From CAZVON01 sp964628435 (GTDB lineage Bacteria; Patescibacteriota; Microgenomatia; Levybacterales; UBA12049), in NCBI GenBank assembly GCA_964628435.1, contig CAZVON010000003.1, forward strand, positions 9,218-73,217: a DNA stretch of 64,000 nt, read 5' to 3'. Under the pieces are notes generated by a model that was not told the origin of the DNA, made no database searches, and was given only the letters and a program-made list of their open reading frames with translations. Position numbers and translations under genes: made by a program. This document shows positions 25,859 through 35,098 of the stretch, piece after piece (the first letter of the stretch is position 1; each line of letters opens with the position of its first letter).

Positions 25859-27079
25859 ATGTCGTGTAGAATATGCCAAAATAAATACCTCTACAAGTTT
25901 TGCTCCCTGGGTGTTCAACCATTAGCAAATAGTTTTATTAGAAAAAAGGATTTATCTAAAAGGGAAAGGGCTTTCCCTCTTGATCTTTGCTTTTGCAAAA
26001 AATGTGGAATGGTACAGTTAAGCGATGTTGTACCAGCGAAATTAATGTTTCGCAATTATCTCTACATTCCCTCTGCATCCAAAACTAGGATAGAACATTT
26101 TACTGAATTAGCAACTACGATTAAGAATAAACTAAATCTTACCGAAAAAGATTTGGCTGTTGATATAGGCAGCAACGATGGCTCACTGCTTGAAGTATAT
26201 ATGCAGCTAGGCGTAAGGATTTTAGGCGTAGACCCATCGGTAAATCTTGCCAAAGTAGCAGAGCTTAAAGGAATTACTACGGTAAAGGATTATTTCACAA
26301 GAAAAACTGCGAGGAAAATAGTTGAAAAATATGGAAAAGCGAAAGCAATAACAGCAACAAATGTTTTTGCGCACGTAGATGATATTCATGAGTTTGTTAA
26401 AGGCATAGAAATTTTATTATCCGATGATGGAGCATTCGTTATTGAATTTCCATATGTTGTAGATTTTATAGAGCAGTGTGAGTTCGATACTGTCTATCAT
26501 GAACATCTCTCTTATCTTGGAGTCAGAGCTCTTTTAAAATTATTTGAAGACACGTCTTTGGAGATCTTCTCCATTCAAAGAATGGAATTAGACGGAGGAT
26601 CATTAAGGGTTTTTATGAGAAAAAAGAAAGCAGGAAACAAATTGTATCCTGAAGTTGCAAAATTGGTAAAATTAGAAGTGGACAAAAAATTAGACACTCT
26701 TTTGCCATATAAGGAATTTGCAAAAAAAGTTATGGAGCGAAAGCAAAAGTTTAATACTCTTCTTTCAAGATTGAAGAAAAATAAAAAGAAAATCGTAGGA
26801 TATGGGGCTCCGGCAAAAGGAAATACATTTCTTAACTATTGCAAAATCTCAGCAAGAGACATCTGGTATATAGTTGACTCTACTCCTTACAAACAAGGTT
26901 TGTATTTACCAGGAACCCACATCCCTATCTATCATGAAAATAAACTATTCTCTGACACTCCAGACTACGTGATAATACTTGCTTGGAATTTTGCTGATGA
27001 AATTATAAAAAAGAATAGCGCTCTTAGAAAAAAAGGGGTTAAATTCATCTTGCCTCATCAGAAATTTAAGATAATATAA
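25859..27079 (+). CDS. SAM-dependent sugar C-methyltransferase, copy 3
   Basis: 406 residues from ATG 25859 (a TTG at 25850 is in frame but lies within the -10 box). Cys3/Cys6 and Cys46/Cys49 make the N-terminal zinc site, AVDIGSNDGSLLE (100-112) the SAM site, VYHEHLSYLG the catalytic region and GYGAPAKGNTFLNY the C-terminal domain. It is close in sequence and length to copy 1 (3414-4625). It is a single-gene plus-strand unit between two minus-strand runs and converges with the ALG5-like gene 19 bp away. Predicted to C-methylate a keto-deoxy sugar nucleotide. Confidence 0.88.
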   Translation: MSCRICQNKYLYKFCSLGVQPLANSFIRKKDLSKRERAFPLDLCFCKKCGMVQLSDVVPAKLMFRNYLYIPSASKTRIEHFTELATTIKNKLNLTEKDLAVDIGSNDGSLLEVYMQLGVRILGVDPSVNLAKVAELKGITTVKDYFTRKTARKIVEKYGKAKAITATNVFAHVDDIHEFVKGIEILLSDDGAFVIEFPYVVDFIEQCEFDTVYHEHLSYLGVRALLKLFEDTSLEIFSIQRMELDGGSLRVFMRKKKAGNKLYPEVAKLVKLEVDKKLDTLLPYKEFAKKVMERKQKFNTLLSRLKKNKKKIVGYGAPAKGNTFLNYCKISARDIWYIVDSTPYKQGLYLPGTHIPIYHENKLFSDTPDYVIILAWNFADEIIKKNSALRKKGVKFILPHQKFKII

Positions 27080-27098
27080 ATTTAAAAAGTAAATTCGT

Positions 27099-27902
27099 TT
27101 AACCAATATTTATGTTAAAATCCAGGTCGGGATCATATTTCCACCTTCTTCTGTTGCCATTATCATAATATCTCAATATTGCCAGTCTATAATAGATTGC
27201 GAGTGTGTCAATCAATGTATCAACCAGCACTTTGAATAAACTCTGTGAGAGAACGCTAGATTCAAAATTATATGTTATTTCCACAGGCGCCTCATAAATC
27301 TTTCTATATCCAAGATGCTTGGCTACTGCCAAAATTTCAATATCAAAAGCAAAGCGTTTTACTAATAGTCTTGGCAAAACGTCATCAAGTACTTTTCGTT
27401 TAAAAAATTTCATACCAACTTGTGTGTCTTTTATATCTAATCCGAAAAGAAGCTTTATAAGCAATTGTCCAAACCAACTAATAATTTTTCTATCTAAGGG
27501 ATATTTTACCCTTGAATAAACGTGTCTTTTGCTTCCGATTACTATATCTGCGTCCTCCTTCAGTAATTTGTTAACAAGCATAGGAATACCTGCAGGACTT
27601 AGATCCCTACCTGAGTCAATAAACCCAACGATACCCCCTCTCGATCTAACCATACCATATCTAATTGCGTACCCTTTTCCTTTATTTGTTGCGTATCCAT
27701 ATACCTTTACATGTTGTGATTTGATTTTTTTCGCATTTTCAAAAGTTTTATCTGTCATGCCGTCAACTACAACAATGATTTCAAAAGGAAATGAAAACCG
27801 TTTCATTACTCTATCTATCTCTTGTATATCATATTTGATTTCCTTTTCTTTCTGGAAGCAAGGAACTATAACAGAAATAAAAGGGTTATTTGCTTTTTTC
27901 AT
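27099..27902 (-). CDS. GT2 glycosyltransferase, ALG5/dolichyl-phosphate beta-glucosyltransferase-like
   Basis: 267 residues. SVIVPCFQKEKEIKYDI, VVVDGMTDKTFENA, the glycine-rich ATNKGKGYAIRYGM and IVIGSKRHVYSRVKYP are typical of the ALG5/DPM1 group, which moves a sugar from a nucleotide to polyprenyl phosphate. The usual DAD metal motif is replaced by FIDSGRDL, a variant I associate with a bacterial subfamily. TQVGMKFFKR is the conserved product-side segment. It overlaps the flippase gene by 17 bp. Its product would be a lipid-phosphate sugar donor for the GT-C enzymes in the window. Confidence 0.84.
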   Translation of the reverse strand: MKKANNPFISVIVPCFQKEKEIKYDIQEIDRVMKRFSFPFEIIVVVDGMTDKTFENAKKIKSQHVKVYGYATNKGKGYAIRYGMVRSRGGIVGFIDSGRDLSPAGIPMLVNKLLKEDADIVIGSKRHVYSRVKYPLDRKIISWFGQLLIKLLFGLDIKDTQVGMKFFKRKVLDDVLPRLLVKRFAFDIEILAVAKHLGYRKIYEAPVEITYNFESSVLSQSLFKVLVDTLIDTLAIYYRLAILRYYDNGNRRRWKYDPDLDFNINIG

Positions 27903-29154
27903 ATCTCTCTGATTTTAGGTAATACAACAAAAGATATAGGAGAAGTAAACTGATAACACTTATTGAAACTACTAACACTTGAAAAAAATCTTTATGAAAA
28001 AGCACAATCAATAAAATTTGAAGAACTCCACCTATACAAACTGGATAAACAATTTTTTTCTTTTCGATCGACAAGAAGTAATGGATTACAATATAGAGTA
28101 CAGCATATAAAGAAATAAATAGCCCGAATAACCCAAGTAATGGAGACAAAGATAAGTATTGCGAGTTTTTAATAAAGAACGTTATTGTAAAATCTGGGAA
28201 AAGGTAATAAAACAATGATATGACAATTGAACTTAAGAAAACCAATAGAAGCGCGAGCTCAAAAATAGCACGGTAATTTTCTTGCCTGGTTCTCCTTTGT
28301 ATAACCATCGGGAACATGGCCGTTCCAATAGGAGCAGTAAAGAAAAAAATTACCCTTCCAATCAACGATATTCCTGAATAAAGACCTGCCTCGTGTGGTG
28401 AAAAAAAATGTTTAACTAAAATAATGTCTGTTGTAACAAATGACGTCAGGACAAACATGCATAATGAAGTAGGAATTCCATACCGTATCACCTCTTTAAC
28501 ACCTATGATAGATTTAGATTGGTAATGTTTAAATAAAAACATTAACGGCAAGAAGCTCGCCATATATTGAACAATTGTAGAGAGTAAATTCGCCCATAAC
28601 ACTCCTAATACACCAAATCCTAAAAGTACAAAAAAGATACCTGTTCCGAGTCTGCTTACTGCTGCGAGCAGATTCACGAAAGATAAGTATCTAAATGACA
28701 ATTTCGCCTGGATAAGAGTTGTATTTACTAAGAGTAAATAACTAAAAAAGGACATTAACCCGACCAATGGAAGCAAGTACGCTTGTTCTATATGAAAAAA
28801 GTCTGCAAGTTGTTTCGAATAAAATGTGAAAAACAACAAAGTACATATCCCAAAAAATAGAGATATCATAAATATTCTTTTATATACCCCCTTGACACTA
28901 GCTAAGTCGTTGATGGCAAAATATTGACCCGTAAACCTTATTATTGTAGGGACAAAAGAACCAGATATTAAACCAAATAAAGTTGTTGTTGACAACACAG
29001 ATGCTACAGTTCCATAATCAACAACACTTAAGTTTCTTGTCATGAATAAATTAAAAAGAAAATTAAAAAAGCTTGAAAGAATGGAGCCTAAAAAAATGAC
29101 TGCGCTTCCTGAGATTAATGGATGAGAAGTTGTCTTAAGAATATGTTTTTTCAT
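27886..29154 (-). CDS. Oligosaccharide flippase, Wzx/MOP superfamily
   Basis: 422 residues with about 12 membrane helices throughout. The N-terminal SGSAVIFLGSILSSFFNFLFNL and MTRNLSVVDYGTVASVLS segments are the signature of polysaccharide exporters (PST/Wzx in the MOP superfamily), followed by helices with few charges. It moves lipid-linked oligosaccharides across the cytoplasmic membrane. It is embedded between a GT4 and an ALG5-like gene with overlaps on both sides (20 and 17 bp). I see no clear Wzy polymerase or O-antigen ligase in this window. Confidence 0.88.
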   Translation of the reverse strand: MKKHILKTTSHPLISGSAVIFLGSILSSFFNFLFNLFMTRNLSVVDYGTVASVLSTTTLFGLISGSFVPTIIRFTGQYFAINDLASVKGVYKRIFMISLFFGICTLLFFTFYSKQLADFFHIEQAYLLPLVGLMSFFSYLLLVNTTLIQAKLSFRYLSFVNLLAAVSRLGTGIFFVLLGFGVLGVLWANLLSTIVQYMASFLPLMFLFKHYQSKSIIGVKEVIRYGIPTSLCMFVLTSFVTTDIILVKHFFSPHEAGLYSGISLIGRVIFFFTAPIGTAMFPMVIQRRTRQENYRAIFELALLLVFLSSIVISLFYYLFPDFTITFFIKNSQYLSLSPLLGLFGLFISLYAVLYIVIHYFLSIEKKKIVYPVCIGGVLQILLIVLFHKDFFQVLVVSISVISLLLLYLLLYYLKSERYEKSK

Positions 29155-30196
29155 AAATTCTTATAGTTTCTTGGGCTGTTTTTTTCCAGGTAAATAGCTT
29201 GTTTTGTCGATAGCCTTTTTGTATCAAATTTTCTCTTAGATCAGCATCGTCATAAACTTCTTTTATTCCCCTTGCAATATCTTCCACATCATCAGGATTT
29301 ACATATAGAGATGCATCTCCTGCTACTTCTGGCAATGACCCCTTTTTCGCAGTCACAACAGGACAACCAGAACTCATAGCCTCAAGAACTGGCAATCCAA
29401 AACCTTCATATCGAGAAGGCACTACCAATAAGGTTGCTACGTTATAGAGAAGAACTAAATCCTCGTCGGGTACGTATCCCAATGCCGTTACTAATGGATT
29501 ATTTTTTATCATCTCTAAGACTTCAATTAAATCCTCATTCCACTTATTAACTTCAGGACTTTTGACAAATGCACTACCTACTAAAACAAGGGGAATTTGT
29601 TTTTTTTTAATAGCCTTAATAAGATTAGGAACATTTTTATTCCACGTACAATCCCCAACATAGAGAGCAAATTTTGAAGGAAGATTATATTTCTTTTTCA
29701 CTTTTTCAAGTTTTTTATTATTTGATGAATTATCAACGACTTTTTTGAATTGTTCTCCTGCCGCTAGATAAACAACATGAACCTTTTCCTCGCTTATAGG
29801 GATGTAATGCAAAATATCTGTTCTCGAGCATTCAGAATCTGTTATTATTGCTTGTTTTTTTGAGAGTGCGTATTTTTGTAAAAACCATTTTATGGCTCCT
29901 TTAATTCCAATTGGAAACTTATCAGAAAATAAAAGAGGGATGACATCGTGCACCGTAACTACACTTTGAATATTGCATTTTATCGGAAGGCTCAAAAAAA
30001 ATGGATCAAAATATGGATAATGAATAATATCAGCAGTGGGATCTAACCCATCTCTCTTCGTAAAAAACATATAGCTATGTTGAGGAAAATATTTTACAAG
30101 CGATTCCTTAAGATGGGATATATAAGAACCCGATCCTCTTACTTTATGACCTGAGTTATCACCTTTTATAGGAGTTATATCAATGGCTATTTTCAC
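29135..30196 (-). CDS. GT4 family glycosyltransferase (mannosyltransferase-like)
   Basis: 353 residues. The N-terminal AIDITPIKGDNSGHKVRGSGSY contains a glycine loop for the acceptor; SVVTVHDVIPLLF, KFALYVGDCTWNKNVPNLIKA, ALGYVPDEDLVLLYN and VPSRYEGFGLPVLEAMSSGCPVV carry the E-x7-E motif. This pattern is common in WbaZ/mannosyltransferase-type GT4 enzymes. The GTG start at 30196 overlaps the upstream stop as GTGA, so translation is coupled to the PTPS-related membrane protein. Donor is likely GDP-mannose or a related nucleotide sugar, but this is not certain. Confidence 0.88.
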   Translation of the reverse strand: MKIAIDITPIKGDNSGHKVRGSGSYISHLKESLVKYFPQHSYMFFTKRDGLDPTADIIHYPYFDPFFLSLPIKCNIQSVVTVHDVIPLLFSDKFPIGIKGAIKWFLQKYALSKKQAIITDSECSRTDILHYIPISEEKVHVVYLAAGEQFKKVVDNSSNNKKLEKVKKKYNLPSKFALYVGDCTWNKNVPNLIKAIKKKQIPLVLVGSAFVKSPEVNKWNEDLIEVLEMIKNNPLVTALGYVPDEDLVLLYNVATLLVVPSRYEGFGLPVLEAMSSGCPVVTAKKGSLPEVAGDASLYVNPDDVEDIARGIKEVYDDADLRENLIQKGYRQNKLFTWKKTAQETIRIYEKTYS

Positions 30197-31830
30197 CTTC
30201 TCATTGTAGCATAGCTCATCCTGGCAAACAAAGCTAAAACGAGCAAAATACTTATGCTACTTACTCTTGTTGCTATACTTTGAATCATGGTAAGCTCTTG
30301 CTTAATTACTATTTTATGATTTCCGGCTGGCAAAGTAAGTCTCATGAAGCCGTCTTTAGTCTTGTCAAGAATAATCTCTTGTTTGTTTATATAAGCCGTC
30401 CAACCAGGAAAATATGCTGTATTTATTTGAACCTCTGATAACTTCCTAACATCAATAGAAAATGAATACTCAGTCGGTTTTAATAGAATCTTTTGGATTT
30501 CTCCTTCCCCTGCAGCAATAACTATTTTCTCTTTCGCTTTTGGGAGAGTTGTATTAAACCAGACAGTGTTAAAAATATCTCCTGGTGTATTTGTGCCATC
30601 AATAAAGTTTGATCGAGTAGTATAATAATTATCGTCCCGCATCAAATAATATGCAGGCTTGGTATAATTTATGGTCAGAAGGCTTGTCAAAAGGATTAGA
30701 ATTACAGCCAAAACTCTTGACCGTTTGACAATAAATACAGTGCCCAATAAGAATGAAGAAAAAAGTATTTCCAAACTTAAAAATCTCCACGGGAATTGAA
30801 AATAATTAAAAAGTGGAACATATTTCCAAATAGGATAGGAAACCTTAAGAACAAGAAAAAGAACCACAAAGAAAGCAAGTAAAAAAAATAAAATGATGGA
30901 CGCATGCGAAGAGTCTTTTTTTCTTAAATGATATAATAAAACAAACATTCCTAATACAACACCTAATATATTTGTAAGTCCGATCTGGAATGACATCTGA
31001 TTACCCACATCAGTACTAGAAAATCCAGTTCCCCACGAAGGAAAGACAAGCTGGTACACTTGAGGGAAGTGTTCTGTGATATTAAATATCAGAAGTCCTG
31101 TAACATAACTTCTTTCCAGTAAAGCAGGTATCCAAAATATTGCAGATAAACCTAATCCTAATAAGAAAAGTATTCCTGTATTCATAAAAGCCTGTATTTT
31201 ATTTTTTTCGAAAAACAATAAAAAGATACAATAAAAAAATGCAAATGGGAAAAACATATAAGCTAAAATATTATGTGCAAATACAACGAGAGCAAGAAAA
31301 ATTGAAGCTAATATCGTATACTTCAAGTTATTCTCTCTTATTGCTTTTGTAGCCGCCCAGAAAAACCCAGGGAAAAACGCCAGGGACCATACTTCACCTG
31401 CTGATCCACGCACATATATGTCAACAAAATGATATGGAGAAAACGTGTAACAAACTGAAGAAACTATTCCACCAATTGTTCCAAAAAAAATTCTCGACCA
31501 AAGGAAAAAGAAGATTGCACCTGCTATAGCTGCTGCAACCATTCCTAATTTAAAACTATCAATAAAGCTAAAATTTAAAATATGAAAAAAAGACATAACA
31601 TAATATGGCAACGGATAATAATAGTTCATAAGCGGAGATCCATATCCATTGTTTGTATCAGGCTGCCACCTTGGATATACAACACCACCTTTTAAAACTT
31701 TAAAAAATTGATACCCACGAACAACATGATACTCACCATCATGGGTGGGAGGAAGACCAGGCTTGAGTAAAGGAAAAGTCGCCAAAAAAGATATGCCAAT
31801 AAGAAATACAAACGGAAAATATTTTTTCAT
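30193..31830 (-). CDS. PTPS-related membrane protein (6-pyruvoyl-tetrahydropterin synthase-related domain family), GT-C-like
   Basis: 545 residues. The first loop has LPPTHDGEYHVVRGYQF, with the conserved THDG that probably carries the catalytic Asp, then PRWQPDTNNGYGSPLMNYYYPLPYY and about 11 helices. The C-terminal ~110 residues are an outward-facing beta domain with YFPGWTAYI and a final helix. The family name (PTPS_related) is historical; these proteins look like GT-C glycosyltransferases. A paralogue lies at 40020-41681. Expected role: adding sugars from a polyprenyl-phosphate donor on the outer face of the membrane. Confidence 0.83.
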   Translation of the reverse strand: MKKYFPFVFLIGISFLATFPLLKPGLPPTHDGEYHVVRGYQFFKVLKGGVVYPRWQPDTNNGYGSPLMNYYYPLPYYVMSFFHILNFSFIDSFKLGMVAAAIAGAIFFFLWSRIFFGTIGGIVSSVCYTFSPYHFVDIYVRGSAGEVWSLAFFPGFFWAATKAIRENNLKYTILASIFLALVVFAHNILAYMFFPFAFFYCIFLLFFEKNKIQAFMNTGILFLLGLGLSAIFWIPALLERSYVTGLLIFNITEHFPQVYQLVFPSWGTGFSSTDVGNQMSFQIGLTNILGVVLGMFVLLYHLRKKDSSHASIILFFLLAFFVVLFLVLKVSYPIWKYVPLFNYFQFPWRFLSLEILFSSFLLGTVFIVKRSRVLAVILILLTSLLTINYTKPAYYLMRDDNYYTTRSNFIDGTNTPGDIFNTVWFNTTLPKAKEKIVIAAGEGEIQKILLKPTEYSFSIDVRKLSEVQINTAYFPGWTAYINKQEIILDKTKDGFMRLTLPAGNHKIVIKQELTMIQSIATRVSSISILLVLALFARMSYATMRR

Positions 31831-31836
31831 AAATAA

Positions 31837-32640
31837 TTACAGTTTAAAAACTAATACCTCATCATCTTGATAAGCAATTTCAAGATTTTCTGTTAAGAAG
31901 TTCACATCTACTTTGTAATTAAAGTCTGTTCGATTTTTTATTGGTATAACTATATATCTTATCCCCTTTTTCCTTACAGAATCAAAGATTTTACTTTCTT
32001 TTACCTCATATACCTCCTTGACAAATTGCTTTCGCTCCGAGGTGTCGTATCCCATATAATACGCATGCCCCACATAGTTTTTTCTCCCGGAAAGCGTTAT
32101 TGGATCAAGAATTTCTTCTTTGGAAAAAAATACATCATTTTTGTCTGTATTATCTTTTATCCATCCCATAAATTTATTCTTTGGAGCATCACTTAATAGA
32201 TATTGAAAGTCGTTTTTAATCGCTATCAGATCCAACATACCTGAAAAACAAAGTAAAAATAAAAAAAAAATTGTTATTAGTCTCCCAATCAAATTGCGCT
32301 GCCAGATTTTTAGCAAAGCAAAAGCTGAATAAAAATTCGCAATTATTAAAAAATAGTTAAAAAAGGAGTGGTTATGCTCAATTTTAAAACTAAATTGAAA
32401 AATATTTCCTAAAATGAAAAGCGATAAAAAACATAAGAAAATCTTTCTTTGGATTTTGTCTGCCATTATGAACCCAAGTGGAATGAACAATATCGTGAGT
32501 CCTAAATTCTGAATCCAAAAATTTAAAAAACTAGTAACACTTAAAGGTCTTTCTGACAAAAAGCCAGGGTTGAAAAACTGGTGGGATAGATCCTGACCTA
32601 ATATATTTAAAAAATGAGGAATAAAAATTAGCTGGAAGAT
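31837..32640 (-). CDS. Multi-pass membrane protein, C-terminal fragment (5' end lost at misassembled gap)
   Basis: Open on the minus strand from about 32655 to the TAA at 31837; a TTG at 32559 is not the true start, since the frame continues upstream through FLNILGQDLSHQFFNPGFL without a break. About five helices are followed by a soluble tail (WIKDNTDKNDVFFSKEE, KGIRYIVIP, DDEVLVFKL). This is the C-terminal half of the protein whose N-terminal half starts at 33572; the central part is lost in the assembly. Probably a GT-C-like glycan protein. It follows the pattern of its neighbours and lies 6 bp before the next gene. Confidence 0.72.
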   Translation of the reverse strand: MFQLIFIPHFLNILGQDLSHQFFNPGFLSERPLSVTSFLNFWIQNLGLTILFIPLGFIMADKIQRKIFLCFLSLFILGNIFQFSFKIEHNHSFFNYFLIIANFYSAFALLKIWQRNLIGRLITIFFLFLLCFSGMLDLIAIKNDFQYLLSDAPKNKFMGWIKDNTDKNDVFFSKEEILDPITLSGRKNYVGHAYYMGYDTSERKQFVKEVYEVKESKIFDSVRKKGIRYIVIPIKNRTDFNYKVDVNFLTENLEIAYQDDEVLVFKL

Positions 32641-32758
32641 GAAGATACATACAATTGGCGGTTACAGCGAAGTTGGAAAGAACATGACTGCCCTCGAGAT
32701 TGATGAAGACGTTCTGATATTTGACTGCGGTTTATTTTTGCCGGCTATAGTTGGAGTT
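32639..32758 (+). other. Foreign fragment: N-terminus of an archaeal-type RNase J (chimeric contig end)
   Basis: From the ATG at 32639 the plus strand reads 40 residues, including IGGYSEVGKNMTALEI, LIFDCGLFLPAIVGV. This is the start of a beta-CASP metallo-beta-lactamase nuclease of the archaeal RNase J type (GGYxEVGKNMTA). It stops at the N run. Its base composition (about 42% GC by my count) differs from the AT-rich genes around it, and it interrupts the frame of the membrane protein on the other strand. It is most likely a chimeric contig end from another organism, not a native gene. Confidence 0.7.
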
Positions 32759-32768
32759 NNNNNNNNNN
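32759..32768. other. Assembly gap (10 N) within a membrane-protein gene, next to foreign sequence
   Basis: Ten Ns. Unlike the gaps at 6107 and 13225, the two flanks do not share a short overlap. The left flank is RNase J-like, while the right flank is the inside of the membrane protein that starts at 33572. Confidence 0.95.
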
Positions 32769-33572
32769 TATTAATGCTGGTAAAAAAATAGGAACGACAG
32801 AAAATTTTCTTTTGAAAATGAAAAATACCCCTCCAATTACTACTAAATTACTAATGAATATAAGCGAATGAACTCGCGAGCTTATTCCAATAATAACACC
32901 AAGTATGAGAAGCGACATTAAGGAAATCTTTTGTGACTTTTGCAATCTTGAGAGTAAGAAATAAAGTATTATCAAACTGATTGCTATAGCCACAACTAAG
33001 TGACGCTGATTAAGAAACACATTGAATGTAAAAAAGATAGAAATAATCGAATTATCAAATGGGCCTTTATGAATATAATCAGGAAGATACCAAAAATCTT
33101 TTAAGATTTGAGTTGTTAATGGTTTTCCTTTTAAGAAGTCAATGAATGTAAAACTACTATGAAAAATAAAAAGTATTACAGAGACAATCCCGACAAACCA
33201 GTTCTGCTTAAAGATAAGCTGTGGCAACTTATAAATGTAGTATAATACTATAGTAAAAAAAATTGCACTTAGTCCATTCAACGCTATATCAATTCGTACA
33301 CCAACTCTTTCAAGCAATCCAACAGCTAGAGCAAAATAATAATGATATGGAAGCGGTTTTCCCGGAAATAATGGTGATTCTGGAGGAAAATTATTTCCCC
33401 AAGAAAATGATCTGATTAATGATAAATGTAGTCCGAAATCTCCTATTTGGTGCCTTGAAATTCTAAATGTATGATTGACAGAATCATATCCAAATGATTT
33501 ATTCATTAACCATATGGAAAAGATAAAAAAAATTGAAACCAACAAAATTTCAAATTTGAATCCAATAGACAC
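32769..33572 (-). CDS. Multi-pass membrane protein, N-terminal fragment (GT-C-like)
   Basis: 268 residues from the GTG at 33572 to the gap. The first extracellular loop has GDFGLHLSLIRSFSWGNNFPPESPLFPG and PLPYHYYF, with an Asp placed as in GT-C enzymes; about seven helices follow. The end at the gap (VPIFLPALI) is still inside a helix, so the middle of the protein is missing. The C-terminal part is at 31837-32640. It begins 1 nt after the stop of the upstream PMT-like gene, so co-transcription is likely. Exact family unknown to me, but the layout matches membrane glycosyltransferases. Confidence 0.72.
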
Positions 33573-33573
33573 T

Positions 33574-35082
33574 TTAATCTCCTATTCGTTTTTGTACAAT
33601 AAACCCACTTGATAATTCTTTTGTCTCCAACACCTTTCCAGATATGACTACCGTTTCAAGCCATCCTTTATAACTCCATGGCTTGGAAAAGTCTTTTTCA
33701 ATAAGAAGATAAAATAGTCCCTTTTTTTCTTGATGAGGAGTATACTTGTAGGTATTATTCCCATGCCACCAGATAAGATAATCGTAAGGAAACGTATAGA
33801 CAGGAGGGCTGAAAACCAGCAAGCCAAACTTTTCTTTTTTTGCATCCCTATATATATAATCAATTACTTCAATTTTTCCTTTCATTTTCACCATTCCTCC
33901 ATGGTCGAAAAAATCTCTTTGAAAGGTACTATACCCATTGAGCACTGCATAAAAAAGAAATAGTGCGAAAAAGGAGCTTAAAATGAATTGAAGCTTAATT
34001 TCTTTTTTTTGATATGAAACTATGAATATATATGAAAATAAAAAAATATAAACCAAATTAAGATGAATGAGGTAGTACTCAAATATATGAGTTCGAATTG
34101 AATATTGCGTTAGAAAAGTAACAATAATAAGTATTAATAAATACTTCAAAAAATTTTTGATTCCTGAATTCTTTTCTGTTATCCCAAAATACAAAAGCGC
34201 AACAACAGAAACAAGAAAAATGAGGACAAACGATACAATTTCTTGTCGAGGGAAAGAATCTAAAACATTATAAAAAAACCAGCTTAAATTGTAGTATAAT
34301 TTATCAATCTGCAGAAATGATCCAACCTGAGAGCTACTTAAGTAATCAACTACTCCTTGTAACGCTCTAAAACCGTGGCGGAATTCAAAAATCAGAAGCG
34401 GCAAGAAGGCAATTAAAAACCCAGCTAACGAAAAAATATAAGGCTTTATATCCCTAAACTTAAAAACTAACAATGAGTAGAGAAAAAGAGCAACAGACAT
34501 AGGGACAACAATTGCAAATTCAAAATTATACACAAAACCTGTAAAAAAAGACGCCAGGAAAATGTATTTATATTTCTTTAAAGGAATTAAGTAAATAAAA
34601 TAAAATGCCAGAAGAATAAATAGTGTTGATGGATGTGGACTCCAGACAAATCTTGATTGAGATATAAGAGGCGGAGAAGCAGCAACAAGAAGAGCCATAA
34701 CTATTCCTCCTAAATCTCCAAGTATTTTTTTTGCGAAAATATAACCTGTTGTTATAGAAAGCATTCCAAATATAAACATGAGGAGTAATCCTCCATATGG
34801 GTTACCATTAAAAAGCATGAAAGGTATAGAGAGTAGATAAAAATAAAATGGTCCATGAAAAATACCCTGAAATTGGGCCATTCCACTTCCAATTTCTGCA
34901 CCAATAAGAGTAAGATTGCTTTCTGTCACTATTTTTTTAACAGCCAAATAATCTCTTCCCTGATCTAGAAGAAAGATAGGATTTTTATTTAATATTTCGA
35001 CTGAACGAGGGATAAGTGAAAGAAAGACAAGTAAAACAACAAGTAAAATTTTCAGAATATTTCTCTTGAAACTATCTACCAT
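33574..35082 (-). CDS. PMT/ArnT-like GT-C glycosyltransferase (DQxxD group)
   Basis: 502 residues. An N-terminal helix is followed by the first-loop motif FLLDQGRDYLAVKKIV, with acidic residues at the catalytic position, then GIFHGPFYFYLLSIPF and about 11 helices. The C-terminal ~110 residues are soluble (FGLLVFSPPVYTFPYDYLIW). It groups with 37730-39280, 54232-55725 and the broken gene 44570-45865, all with the same first loop (DQ, a second Asp, then G-P-F/L-Y). It should transfer a sugar from a polyprenyl-phosphate donor on the outer membrane face. The stop is 1 nt before the next gene. Confidence 0.82.
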   Translation of the reverse strand: MVDSFKRNILKILLVVLLVFLSLIPRSVEILNKNPIFLLDQGRDYLAVKKIVTESNLTLIGAEIGSGMAQFQGIFHGPFYFYLLSIPFMLFNGNPYGGLLLMFIFGMLSITTGYIFAKKILGDLGGIVMALLVAASPPLISQSRFVWSPHPSTLFILLAFYFIYLIPLKKYKYIFLASFFTGFVYNFEFAIVVPMSVALFLYSLLVFKFRDIKPYIFSLAGFLIAFLPLLIFEFRHGFRALQGVVDYLSSSQVGSFLQIDKLYYNLSWFFYNVLDSFPRQEIVSFVLIFLVSVVALLYFGITEKNSGIKNFLKYLLILIIVTFLTQYSIRTHIFEYYLIHLNLVYIFLFSYIFIVSYQKKEIKLQFILSSFFALFLFYAVLNGYSTFQRDFFDHGGMVKMKGKIEVIDYIYRDAKKEKFGLLVFSPPVYTFPYDYLIWWHGNNTYKYTPHQEKKGLFYLLIEKDFSKPWSYKGWLETVVISGKVLETKELSSGFIVQKRIGD

Positions 35083-35098
35083 AGTAATTCATTAATAC

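Noticed and set aside
32560..32640. TTG at 32559 as the start of a separate gene
   Set aside because: The frame continues upstream into membrane-protein sequence, so this is the middle of a gene cut by misassembly.
32639..32758. Native RNase J gene on the plus strand
   Set aside because: It is cut after 40 codons by the N run, differs in base composition, is archaeal in type and lies inside a membrane-protein frame. A chimeric contig end is more likely.
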